The translations under genes were made by a program, and so were the position numbers. A stretch of DNA of 64,000 nucleotides, from the NCBI RefSeq assembly GCF_029360665.1, contig NZ_JARDUB010000004.1, positions 186,001 through 250,000 of the forward strand. Reading direction: 5' to 3'. Under the pieces are notes generated by a model. It ran no database searches, was not told where the DNA came from, and saw nothing but the letters and a program-made list of their open reading frames with translations. Below, piece after piece: positions 10,272-18,150 of the stretch; the stretch's first letter is position 1, and each line of letters opens with the position of its first letter. This DNA comes from Eudoraea chungangensis. Lineage in GTDB: Bacteria > Bacteroidota > Bacteroidia > Flavobacteriales > Flavobacteriaceae.

Positions 10272-10426
10272 CTATACTGTATTAAGACGGAATTATTAAA
10301 ATCCTAATGAGTGAGGTTATATATAATGGACATATCCTAATATAAAAAACTATAAAACGCCAGACATAGGTTAAATCTTAGTCTATAATAAAGGGTACTT
10401 AGAAGATTATTTCAATCTTTTAATTT

Positions 10427-11701
10427 TTAAAAGTAACTGAAAAGTGCCACAACGCCGTTGTAAGAAATTATGCAAGAAAATATTAAAGAAGCACCTAAAC
10501 CCAGATTTATCCAAAGACTTGTTCTGTAGTTTTTCATTATTTCCCTGTTGTTTATAAGTAGTAAAATTCCAAAAATAACTAGCGGTAAAACAAAAACATT
10601 GAATACCTGTGATACAATTTGCATTTCTATAGGATTAGCACCAAAAACAGGAACAATAAGGGCAAACAAACAGGCAATAGCCGTTATAACCCTAAACTGC
10701 CGGGAGTTTGTATCTAACTTTCCAGATTGATAATCTGCTAGAAGGATAGGCGCTATTAACAAACACGGGAAAATGGAAGACAGACCTGCACTAAGCGTTC
10801 CAAAGAAAAACAGGGTCAGTGCAAACTTTCCGGCTATGGGCTCCAAGGTATTTACCATATCCAACACCTTGGTAACTGGCTCCCCTTGATGAAAAAGAGC
10901 TCCACTGGCCACGGCCATAACCGAACCACTTATTATAAATACCAGTACAGCAGCTATAATGGCATCTTTTTTCTGCTGTTTTAAGTTATGAATCGTCCAA
11001 CCTTTACCCTGTACAAAGAGCGGGCGTGATAAGAATGTAGCCGCCGCCATGGTAGTACCAACAAATGCTGCCACCATCATTTTGCCACCTTCAACTGCAG
11101 GAATAGAAGGCACAAGACCTTGTAAAACCTCTATTGGCAATGGATAAACCATAAATAAAGACACAAGAAAAGAGAGCCCCATTATGGTAACAAAGACTAC
11201 CAAAATTTTTTCAAAGAAAGTGTATTTACCTACGAGTAATAAGGAATACATGACGGCTATAACTACAATAGCAATGATTAGAACACTCTCGTACCGTACT
11301 CCTTCCAATTGGGGAAAATAGATAAGAAATATTTCAAAAAGGATATTTGCTGAAATACCCAAAATACCCATTAAGGAATTCCATTGACCAAAAGATATCC
11401 CAACAATAATAAGGATAGCGATAATTTTACCACCCCTGATATGCTTTTTAAAACTAAATAAGGCCGTTTCACCTGTAATCAGTGTATAATTACCATAAAC
11501 ATACATTAACAAACCAGAAAATATACAACTTATCAGGAGTACCCATAATAATTGCATCCCATACGTACTTCCTGCCACTATCATTGAAGTAACGCTTCCG
11601 GTACCAATAGTATATCCTATGGCAAATATTCCCGGGCCAAAAGCCAAAATTAATTTTAGAAACTTTTTGAAAAGAGAATTTGAAGGTTTGTTTTCATTCA
11701 T
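10427..11701 (-). CDS. NRAMP-fold transporter lacking canonical metal-binding residues
   Basis: The ATG at 11701 (424 residues) is preferred to a TTG two codons upstream. About 11 hydrophobic segments fit the NRAMP/LeuT-like fold. The TM1 motif that binds metal in classical NRAMPs (DPGN) reads G-T-G-S at 33-36, and in TM6 the MPH motif reads M-A-A at 218-220, so the acidic and histidine ligands are gone although the methionine remains. The annotation as a divalent metal transporter is therefore doubtful. The gene is co-oriented with and 81 bases downstream of the KDPG aldolase gene, so it may be the last gene of the uronate operon. Substrate unknown. Confidence 0.75.
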   Translation of the reverse strand: MNENKPSNSLFKKFLKLILAFGPGIFAIGYTIGTGSVTSMIVAGSTYGMQLLWVLLISCIFSGLLMYVYGNYTLITGETALFSFKKHIRGGKIIAILIIVGISFGQWNSLMGILGISANILFEIFLIYFPQLEGVRYESVLIIAIVVIAVMYSLLLVGKYTFFEKILVVFVTIMGLSFLVSLFMVYPLPIEVLQGLVPSIPAVEGGKMMVAAFVGTTMAAATFLSRPLFVQGKGWTIHNLKQQKKDAIIAAVLVFIISGSVMAVASGALFHQGEPVTKVLDMVNTLEPIAGKFALTLFFFGTLSAGLSSIFPCLLIAPILLADYQSGKLDTNSRQFRVITAIACLFALIVPVFGANPIEMQIVSQVFNVFVLPLVIFGILLLINNREIMKNYRTSLWINLGLGASLIFSCIISYNGVVALFSYF

Positions 11702-11782
11702 AATCAATGTCTAGTGAGTAAACCAGGGGATATTATAGTATCGGAGAAAACTCTTTGGATTTATAAAAAAGTTCCTCTTCTA

Positions 11783-12451
11783 TTAATTCCGTAATTCGGC
11801 AATTAGTGCCAAGGTAGAACTAACCCTTTTCTCTAAAGAAATAAAATCCTTATTCGCAAGAATTTCCTTACTGATAAGTTTTGAACCCATGCCAACGCAT
11901 ACTACGCCAGCATCGAACCATGCCTTCAAATTAGCCTTATCCGTGCTAACTCCGCCGGTTGGCATTATACTTGTCCATGGTTGTGGACCCCTAATTGCCT
12001 TAACAAATCCAGGTCCGTAAATATCGCCAGGAAAAAGTTTTATTATTTCGCAGCCCATTTCTTCTGCCCTATTTATTTCGGTTAATGAACCACATCCAGG
12101 TGACCATAATACCTTACGCCTATTGCAAACTATGGCGATATCTTCTCGCATAGAAGGTGTTACAATGAAATTGGCACCCATCTGTAAATAAAACGAGGCC
12201 GCCGCAGCATCCGTAATAGAACCAACACCCATTATTAGTCCGGGAAGCTCCTCTAGCGCATATTTATTAAGCTGAGAGAAGACTTCAAAGGCAAAATCTC
12301 CTCTAGCAGTGAATTCTATTAGTCTAGCACCTCCTTTGTAGCAAGCTTTTAAGACTTTCTTACCCAATTCTACGTCGGGATGGTAAAACAAGGGTACCAT
12401 TCCCGTCTCACGCATTACGTTTGCAACCTGAATCCTTGTGTACTGTGCCAT
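11783..12451 (-). CDS. kdgA: 2-keto-3-deoxy-6-phosphogluconate (KDPG) aldolase
   Basis: 222 residues, the usual length. It is a class I aldolase that splits KDPG into pyruvate and glyceraldehyde-3-phosphate. The catalytic base Glu46 is in IEFTARG, the Schiff-base Lys138 is in IIKLFPGD, and phosphate-binding MPTGGV lies near 163-168, all at expected positions. It lies 10 bases after the KDG kinase gene, completing the last step of alginate monouronate breakdown. Family members may also cleave 4-hydroxy-2-oxoglutarate. High confidence in the family and in the pathway role. Confidence 0.95.
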   Translation of the reverse strand: MAQYTRIQVANVMRETGMVPLFYHPDVELGKKVLKACYKGGARLIEFTARGDFAFEVFSQLNKYALEELPGLIMGVGSITDAAAASFYLQMGANFIVTPSMREDIAIVCNRRKVLWSPGCGSLTEINRAEEMGCEIIKLFPGDIYGPGFVKAIRGPQPWTSIMPTGGVSTDKANLKAWFDAGVVCVGMGSKLISKEILANKDFISLEKRVSSTLALIAELRN

Positions 12452-12461
12452 TTAAAACAAT

Positions 12462-13502
12462 TTATCTTACTACTCTTCCAGAAGCATCGCCCCCCATTAA
12501 TTTTTGTACCTCATCTACGGTAACTAAGTTCGCATCGCCTTTTATAGTATGCTTTAAACAAGAAGCGGCTACTGCAAAATCTAGGGCATTCTGATCGTCC
12601 TTAGGATACTTAAGCAAACCGTAAATTAGTCCTCCCATAAAAGAATCACCCCCACCTACTCTATCAACAATATGGGTGATTTGATACTGTCTGGTCTCAT
12701 ACATTTTCTTGCCGTCATATAACACTCCTGCCCAAGTATTATGAGAGGCTGAAATGGATCCCCTAAGTGTTGTAATCACCTTTTGTGCTCTTGGAAATTT
12801 TTCCATCATTTGTTTACAAACAGATAAAAAGGCTTCCGCCTTTACGTCGTGTCCTTGCTTCGTTATGTCTAATCCTTCTGGTTTAATATTAAAGTGTTTT
12901 TCAGCATCTTCTTCATTACCCAAAATTATATCACAATAGGAAGTCAATTCTGTCATAATTGCCTCCCGGTCACCCCCATATTGCCATAATTTGGCACGAT
13001 AGTTTAAGTCTGTCGAAATAGTAATTCCCCGTTTACTGGCTGCTTTAACTGCTTCTAAACAAACATCTGCCGCATTTTGGGATATTGCTGGTGTGATTCC
13101 CGTCCAATGGAACCATCCAGCGTCCTTAAAAACTTCGTCCCAATCTATCATCCCTAATTCAATTTCGGAAATAGCAGAATGTGCCCTATCGTAAACTACT
13201 TTGCTTCCCCTACTTACAGAGCCAGTTTCCAGAAAGTAAATACCAAGTCTATCTCCTCCGTAAATAATTTTTTCTACGCCAACACCTCTTTTTCGCAATT
13301 CCATGAGGGCACATTGCCCTATGTCATTGTTAGGCAATCGTGTAACGAAGTCTACGGGTACACCATAATTTGCCAAAGACACGGCCACATTAGATTCTCC
13401 ACCCCCGTATATAACATCAAAACTGGTTGTTTGGGAAAACCGCAAAAAGCCTGGAGGGGCCAAACGCAGCATTATTTCTCCAAAGGTTACTACTCTTTTC
13501 AT
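12462..13502 (-). CDS. kdgK: 2-keto-3-deoxygluconate (KDG) kinase, PfkB family
   Basis: 346 residues. PfkB sugar kinase with N-terminal GGGESNVA (33-40), substrate motif DLNYRAKLW (165-173), the magnesium/phosphate motif GNEED (195-199), TLRGS near 245-249, and C-terminal anion-hole motif DRVGGGDSF with catalytic Asp286. It phosphorylates KDG to KDPG, which the aldolase gene 10 bases downstream then consumes. The upstream SDR gene ends 19 bases before its start. It shares strong sequence similarity with the second PfkB gene at 25565-26566 but keeps every family motif, so it is the better candidate for the working kinase. Confidence 0.94.
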   Translation of the reverse strand: MKRVVTFGEIMLRLAPPGFLRFSQTTSFDVIYGGGESNVAVSLANYGVPVDFVTRLPNNDIGQCALMELRKRGVGVEKIIYGGDRLGIYFLETGSVSRGSKVVYDRAHSAISEIELGMIDWDEVFKDAGWFHWTGITPAISQNAADVCLEAVKAASKRGITISTDLNYRAKLWQYGGDREAIMTELTSYCDIILGNEEDAEKHFNIKPEGLDITKQGHDVKAEAFLSVCKQMMEKFPRAQKVITTLRGSISASHNTWAGVLYDGKKMYETRQYQITHIVDRVGGGDSFMGGLIYGLLKYPKDDQNALDFAVAASCLKHTIKGDANLVTVDEVQKLMGGDASGRVVR

Positions 13503-13521
13503 CTTAGTCTTATTTTTTATA

Positions 13522-14274
13522 CTAAATTCCTAGCGCCTGACCGCCACCTATTTGGATTGTCTCGGCCGTAATAAATGAGGCGTCGTTACTTGCCAAAAAC
13601 GAAATAACGGAAGCTACATCTTCTGGCTGACCCAACCTCCCTAGCAAGATATTGTTTTTCCATGAAGCAAAGACCTCTGGTTTTGTTGATTTTATTTGGG
13701 CATGAAATGGAGTGTCTATGGTACCTGGAGAAACGGCATTTACCCTTATCCCATATTCAGCAAGATCTTTTGCCAAAGCCCTAGTTATAGAATGAACACC
13801 CGCTTTTGACGTCCCATAGATTCCTGCTCCCGGTCCACCGGCCGTCCATGCGGCATTGGATGTAAAATTAATAATTGAACTGTTTTCTCCTTTTTTAAGA
13901 TAAGGTATTGCCGATCTTGAAGCAAAAAATACAGAATCCAGATTAAGTGCCATAACTTTTCTGTAGAACTCGGTAGACATTTCTTCAAACCTCGATCTGC
14001 CGCCCAATCCGCCGGCATTGTTAACTAAGACATCTATTCGTCCATATTTTTCTCCTATTTTTTTAATATTTGCGCTTACCGCTTCATCATTGGTAACATC
14101 AAAACCATAGTATTCCGCATTTATTCCTTCTTTGGCAAGTTCTTCAACTCTTTTAGCACCTATTTCATCTTCAATACCGTTTAACACAACAGTATATCCG
14201 TCTTTACCTAGTCTTTTTGCTACCTGGAAACCGATACCTCCGGTTGCTCCTGTTATTACTGCTACTTTATTCAT
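13522..14274 (-). CDS. SDR-family reductase, probable DEH reductase
   Basis: 250 residues. Classical short-chain dehydrogenase: nucleotide motif TGATGGIG (8-15), NNAG (85-88), and catalytic Asn111, Ser139, Tyr153 and Lys157. In alginate catabolism an SDR reduces 4-deoxy-L-erythro-5-hexoseulose uronate (DEH) to KDG, and this gene sits in front of KDG kinase and KDPG aldolase genes, with 19- and 10-base gaps, after the MFS gene (51 bases). The position gives the inference. Cofactor choice (NADH or NADPH) cannot be read safely from the sequence. A second SDR of the same class lies at 21778-22542. Confidence 0.88.
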   Translation of the reverse strand: MNKVAVITGATGGIGFQVAKRLGKDGYTVVLNGIEDEIGAKRVEELAKEGINAEYYGFDVTNDEAVSANIKKIGEKYGRIDVLVNNAGGLGGRSRFEEMSTEFYRKVMALNLDSVFFASRSAIPYLKKGENSSIINFTSNAAWTAGGPGAGIYGTSKAGVHSITRALAKDLAEYGIRVNAVSPGTIDTPFHAQIKSTKPEVFASWKNNILLGRLGQPEDVASVISFLASNDASFITAETIQIGGGQALGI

Positions 14275-14325
14275 TTAGATTCTTGTTTTATTTTTTGTTA
14301 TATATTTTTTAATCAATTTATTTTC

Positions 14326-15612
14326 TCAATACGCTCTGGCATCTACTATTTTCACTTTTCTGATAAAAAAGAATATTGCTAGGACTGCAAGAATTACAGA
14401 AATTGTGATTGCCACAAATGCGGGTATATATGAGCCTCCTTTTGTAATTTGTCCAATGAACCAATTCATTATCATTGGGGATACTGCAGCAACTGTACCG
14501 GCTAATCCGGCTAATGTCCCTACAGATGGCCCGCTTAATAAATCGCTTGACAATGTTTGGATGTTACCGATAGCAAATTGAAAGCCAAATAAGGCAACAC
14601 CTGCCAGATAAATGAAGGTCATAAAATTCGTTTCTTTAACGAAAAGAATTATACCCACGAATCCTATGATTATTAAAGCACTTCCTAATACAATGCTTAA
14701 TTTCCTTCCCACATCCACTGAACTTCTTTTAATGGCCTCTTCCGTAAACATACCACCTAAAATACTGCCAGCAGCGGCCATCAAATAGGAGATCCACATG
14801 GTATTACCAATTTCTTCAATACTTAGATTGAACTTTGAATTGAGATAGATGGGCATCCAGCCAGCAAAGAACCACCAAATAGGTTCAATAAAGAAACGGC
14901 ACGACAGTACGCCCCAAGATTCCTTGAAACCCAGTATTTTTGCTAAACTCAAACTCTTACCTTCAGTTTCCTCAGTTTCAACCGCATTTCGCGCATTATC
15001 ACTTAAAATGAACTCACGTTCTTTCTCAGCAATCCATGGGTGGTTTTTAGGGCCAGTTTTATTCAATATTAACCATGGAATAACCCATAGTAAGCCAGCA
15101 AGTCCTAGTATAACATATGTTGCCTTCCAACCAAATTTCGAGTAAAGGAATACTATAATGATTGGTGCTATTACGTTCCCTATAGATGCACCAGAATTGA
15201 ATATGCCTTGTGCCAGAGCTCTTTGCTTGGCCGGGAACCATTCACCATTACTTTTTACGGCACCTGGCCACAATCCTGCTTCTCCTATCCCCAAAAGACC
15301 TCGAACTAAAGACAGCGATATTATGCCTTTGGCGAAGGCATGAAAAGCAGCTGCAAGAGACCAAACAATAATAGAGAGAGTAAATCCTATTCGAGTTCCA
15401 ATCTGATCGTACAATCTTCCTGAGAGAAACTTACTTAAGGCATATGCCGCCATGAAAATATTTAAGAGAAATGCATAGTCGGATTTGTCCATTCCTAAAT
15501 CCTCCCCCATTTGTGGCCACAACAGTGCAAATGCTGTTCTATCTATGTAATTAATGACAGTTGCAACAAAGATTAACCCAATAATCCACCATCTTAGTCC
15601 TTTAACTTTCAT
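14326..15612 (-). CDS. MFS transporter of the anion:cation symporter type, probable monouronate/DEH importer
   Basis: 428 residues with 12 predicted membrane segments. The loop after TM2 carries G-R-L-Y-D-Q-I-G-T-R-I-G, the MFS signature, and the N-terminus has NYIDRTAFALLWP, which resembles hexuronate transporters of the ACS subfamily. It is the first gene of the MFS-SDR-kinase-aldolase operon, so its job is probably uptake of unsaturated or linearised monouronates across the inner membrane. No TGGTNNACCA operator was seen in the ~220 bases upstream. Confidence 0.9.
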   Translation of the reverse strand: MKVKGLRWWIIGLIFVATVINYIDRTAFALLWPQMGEDLGMDKSDYAFLLNIFMAAYALSKFLSGRLYDQIGTRIGFTLSIIVWSLAAAFHAFAKGIISLSLVRGLLGIGEAGLWPGAVKSNGEWFPAKQRALAQGIFNSGASIGNVIAPIIIVFLYSKFGWKATYVILGLAGLLWVIPWLILNKTGPKNHPWIAEKEREFILSDNARNAVETEETEGKSLSLAKILGFKESWGVLSCRFFIEPIWWFFAGWMPIYLNSKFNLSIEEIGNTMWISYLMAAAGSILGGMFTEEAIKRSSVDVGRKLSIVLGSALIIIGFVGIILFVKETNFMTFIYLAGVALFGFQFAIGNIQTLSSDLLSGPSVGTLAGLAGTVAAVSPMIMNWFIGQITKGGSYIPAFVAITISVILAVLAIFFFIRKVKIVDARAY

Positions 15613-15835
15613 ATTTTCTTTATTTAAAAGGGTTTGGTGCTAAAATTATCCACAGAAACACCTTTAGCTATAAAATCAGATTCCAGATTCGTTAGCATTT
15701 TCAAGACTTTTCAATAATATAAGGAGTAACTTATTCAATTAAAGCTGAAAGATTCTCATCGTAAATTCGATTTGATAAAATTTCCCTCCAACGGTAATTC
15801 ATGTGATCATAAGTATTTTGTTAATACTCACAATA

Positions 15836-16546
15836 TTATTCTTCATTTATATTATAGCAATATTGGTACAACATTTTAAAGTGTACCTTCATTTTTTCTT
15901 TTGCCAAACGTGGGTTTTGTTGTTCAATCGCGGAATAAATATCCTCGTGTTCCTGCATTCCTTTAAAGGCCTGGTCTACATCACAGACATGATATTTTTC
16001 AAAATTGGTTAAAATACCCGGAGTTATAATAAGCATTAATCGATTCATAGTCCTATTACCAGAAGCTTTAGCAATAGCTAAATGAAAAAGTAAATCTTCC
16101 TGTACTGCATCTTCACCATTTTTCACCTTAACATTATACGCATCCAGATAAGTCCGCATTGAAATGAGATCATCCGCTGTACGTCTTAATGCAGCCAATC
16201 TTGCAGTTTTTAATTCCAATAGTATTCTAGTCTCCACCAAGGATTTAAAGTTAGGATCTTCTAAAGTCAATATGTCCTCTATCATTCCATTCATAGCGGT
16301 AACGCCAATATTTGCTACAAAAGTCCCACTTTGAGGGATAGACTTCAATATTCCATAAAATTCTAAATTTTGTATGGCTTCTCTAACATTACTTCTACTT
16401 ACACCAAACTTTTCTGAAAGCGATCTTTCCGAAGGCAACTTATCCCCAGGTTCCAGATTCTTGTAATTAATAAGATTACGAATCTCAGAAATTATAGTGT
16501 TTTGAATTTCACGATTCTCACTTTTAGTAAAGACTTCTAATTTCAT
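15836..16546 (-). CDS. GntR-family (FadR/FCD subgroup) regulator of the alginate locus
   Basis: The ATG at 16546 gives 236 residues; a TTG three codons upstream is less likely. The N-terminal winged helix (about 15-80) contains the classic GntR run PGDKLPSERSLSEKFGVSRS and REAIQNLE; the C-terminal ~150 residues are the helical FCD effector domain. FadR-type regulators bind TGGTNNACCA-like palindromes and respond to small acids. Such palindromes lie 25 bases upstream of this gene and in three promoters of the locus. A GntR repressor called AusR is known for alginate control in Zobellia galactanivorans; this is a likely counterpart. The effector is probably DEH or KDG (inference). Confidence 0.9.
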   Translation of the reverse strand: MKLEVFTKSENREIQNTIISEIRNLINYKNLEPGDKLPSERSLSEKFGVSRSNVREAIQNLEFYGILKSIPQSGTFVANIGVTAMNGMIEDILTLEDPNFKSLVETRILLELKTARLAALRRTADDLISMRTYLDAYNVKVKNGEDAVQEDLLFHLAIAKASGNRTMNRLMLIITPGILTNFEKYHVCDVDQAFKGMQEHEDIYSAIEQQNPRLAKEKMKVHFKMLYQYCYNINEE

Positions 16547-16570
16547 AGATATCAATTTTTAATTCAAAAT

Positions 16571-16580
16571 TGGTTAACCA
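16571..16580. promoter_or_regulatory. single operator palindrome upstream of the GntR gene
   Basis: A perfect 10-base palindrome, TGGTTAACCA, lies 25 bases before the regulator start codon. It matches the tandem sites upstream of the lyase and susC genes, suggesting autoregulation. A weak -7 match (TAAATTTA on the minus strand) lies 11 bases upstream of it. Confidence 0.65.
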
Positions 16581-16640
16581 GACTAGTTCGCTAAATTTAG
16601 AACAAATAGATCTAACATAAAAACTACTTAGTTTTAATTA

Positions 16641-16676
16641 AGGAATACCGGCCCTTTTAATAGGCCGGTATTACCT
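16641..16676 (-). terminator. hairpin terminator after susD
   Basis: A perfect 10-base-pair GC-rich stem (16644-16653 with 16663-16672, loop 9) lies about 125 bases after the susD stop, followed on the minus strand by a T-rich stretch. It separates the susCD transcript from the regulator gene. Confidence 0.7.
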
Positions 16677-16798
16677 ATTGTAAAAAACTAACTCAAACAA
16701 CTATTATTATATTCTTTCATTTCTAATCAATTTATCTCCAATACAAAAACTCTTAGCTCGATGTACATTTATTTAGAGAGACGAGCTGAATATTACAA

Positions 16799-18139
16799 CT
16801 AGTACCCAGCGTTTTGCGTAATCACACCGTCGGTTGCAAGAATTTCTGAGATAGGAACAGGAAATACATAGTAATTAGGATTTACAGCTTCTCCAATTTC
16901 AGCATCAACAGCTCCTGTTCTCACCAAATCAAACCACCTATGTCCTTCAAAGGCCAACTCTAGTCTTCTTTCATCTAGAATAGCCTGTCTAACCTCAGCT
17001 TGCGAACTTGCCGTTCCTGTTAAACTATTTAAACCTGCTCTCGTTCTTATGTCATCCAGCAAGGGAAGCACTGTTGAAGCCGGAGCACCATTTTCGTTGA
17101 GGGCTTCTGCATATAATAGAATTATATCTGCTAACCTCATTTCTATCCAGTCATGTTCAGCACCTAGGCCTCCATCTTTAGGAAATTTTATAGCGGTAGT
17201 TCCCTCTGCACTAAGCGTAACAGCTCTTCTTAAATCGGTTCCTCCACCATTTAGATCACTGGCATCAAAAGCAGCAACTAAATCAGGGTCTACAGGAAAA
17301 TCAGATTTGGAATCATCTCCAACAAACCAGTTCCAGAAGCGAGACGCAAATGCATATTCATCTACTATAGAACCTACTATTTGTGTTGAAAAAATAATCT
17401 CTGTATTACCAGCCTCGTAGGCGGCACCAAAAATTTCACCATAGTTGGGTATTAAGCTTATACCCGCCGCTGCAGCTCCATTTACAACTGCGGCTAGATG
17501 TTGTTCAGCACTTCCATAATTACCCATGGAGGCATATACTTTCCCTAATAATCCCTGAGCTGCAAGTTTGGATGCTCTACCATCTACAATTTCAACTCCT
17601 AAGGCTGCTATAGCATCGTTCAAATCAGGAATGATAACATTGTTGTAAACCTCAGTGGCTGGTTGCCTTACTAAAATTGAGGTATCTGTTAGGCTTGGTT
17701 CAGCCGATAAATTTACCGTAACATCTCCAAACACCTGCACCAATTTAAAGTAAGCCAGGGCTCTCAAAAATTTAGCTTCTCCTATTTCCTCAGCATCGGA
17801 AGAGTTTTCAATTACAATATTCGCACTTAATATTGATTTATATGAAGCCGTATAGAACGGGCCAAAAAATTGATCCTCCATGTCTGTTAAATCACTATTA
17901 AATCTATCAAACGCAGGATATGGCTCTTCGAACATAAAAGCATTGTCCGATCTAAATTCGCCCATAACAGCCATTGGTGTAACAGATGCAAGCTGGTAGT
18001 AATACGCTGCGTTCAAAACTCCAGCAAAATCTTCCAATGAATCTGAACTAGCGATGTTTGGCGGGAATTGATCCAAATCATTATCACATGCTGTAAATAA
18101 CAGCAAGGATCCTAATACTAATCTATATATTGTTTTCAT
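16799..18139 (-). CDS. susD: SusD-like surface glycan-binding lipoprotein
   Basis: 446 residues. The lipoprotein signal ends in LLFTAC with Cys18 followed by DND. The alpha-helical TPR-like SusD fold is evident: FLRALAYFKLVQVFGDV in the first half, and the C-terminal hallmark DERRLELAFEGHRWFDLVRTG with the closing YYVFPVPISEI. It sits on the cell surface as the lid of the SusC channel and binds the glycan. It follows susC by 11 bases. The lyase context makes alginate oligomers the likely ligand (inference). Confidence 0.95.
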   Translation of the reverse strand: MKTIYRLVLGSLLLFTACDNDLDQFPPNIASSDSLEDFAGVLNAAYYYQLASVTPMAVMGEFRSDNAFMFEEPYPAFDRFNSDLTDMEDQFFGPFYTASYKSILSANIVIENSSDAEEIGEAKFLRALAYFKLVQVFGDVTVNLSAEPSLTDTSILVRQPATEVYNNVIIPDLNDAIAALGVEIVDGRASKLAAQGLLGKVYASMGNYGSAEQHLAAVVNGAAAAGISLIPNYGEIFGAAYEAGNTEIIFSTQIVGSIVDEYAFASRFWNWFVGDDSKSDFPVDPDLVAAFDASDLNGGGTDLRRAVTLSAEGTTAIKFPKDGGLGAEHDWIEMRLADIILLYAEALNENGAPASTVLPLLDDIRTRAGLNSLTGTASSQAEVRQAILDERRLELAFEGHRWFDLVRTGAVDAEIGEAVNPNYYVFPVPISEILATDGVITQNAGY

Positions 18140-18150
18140 TTTTTACTTAT

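Noticed and set aside
10399-10425. Short inverted repeat between the Gfo/Idh and NRAMP genes
   Set aside because: Six pairs only with an interrupted T run; too weak to call a terminator.
13179-13571. 130-codon plus-strand frame across the kdgK/SDR junction
   Set aside because: Shadow of two real minus-strand genes; no family features.
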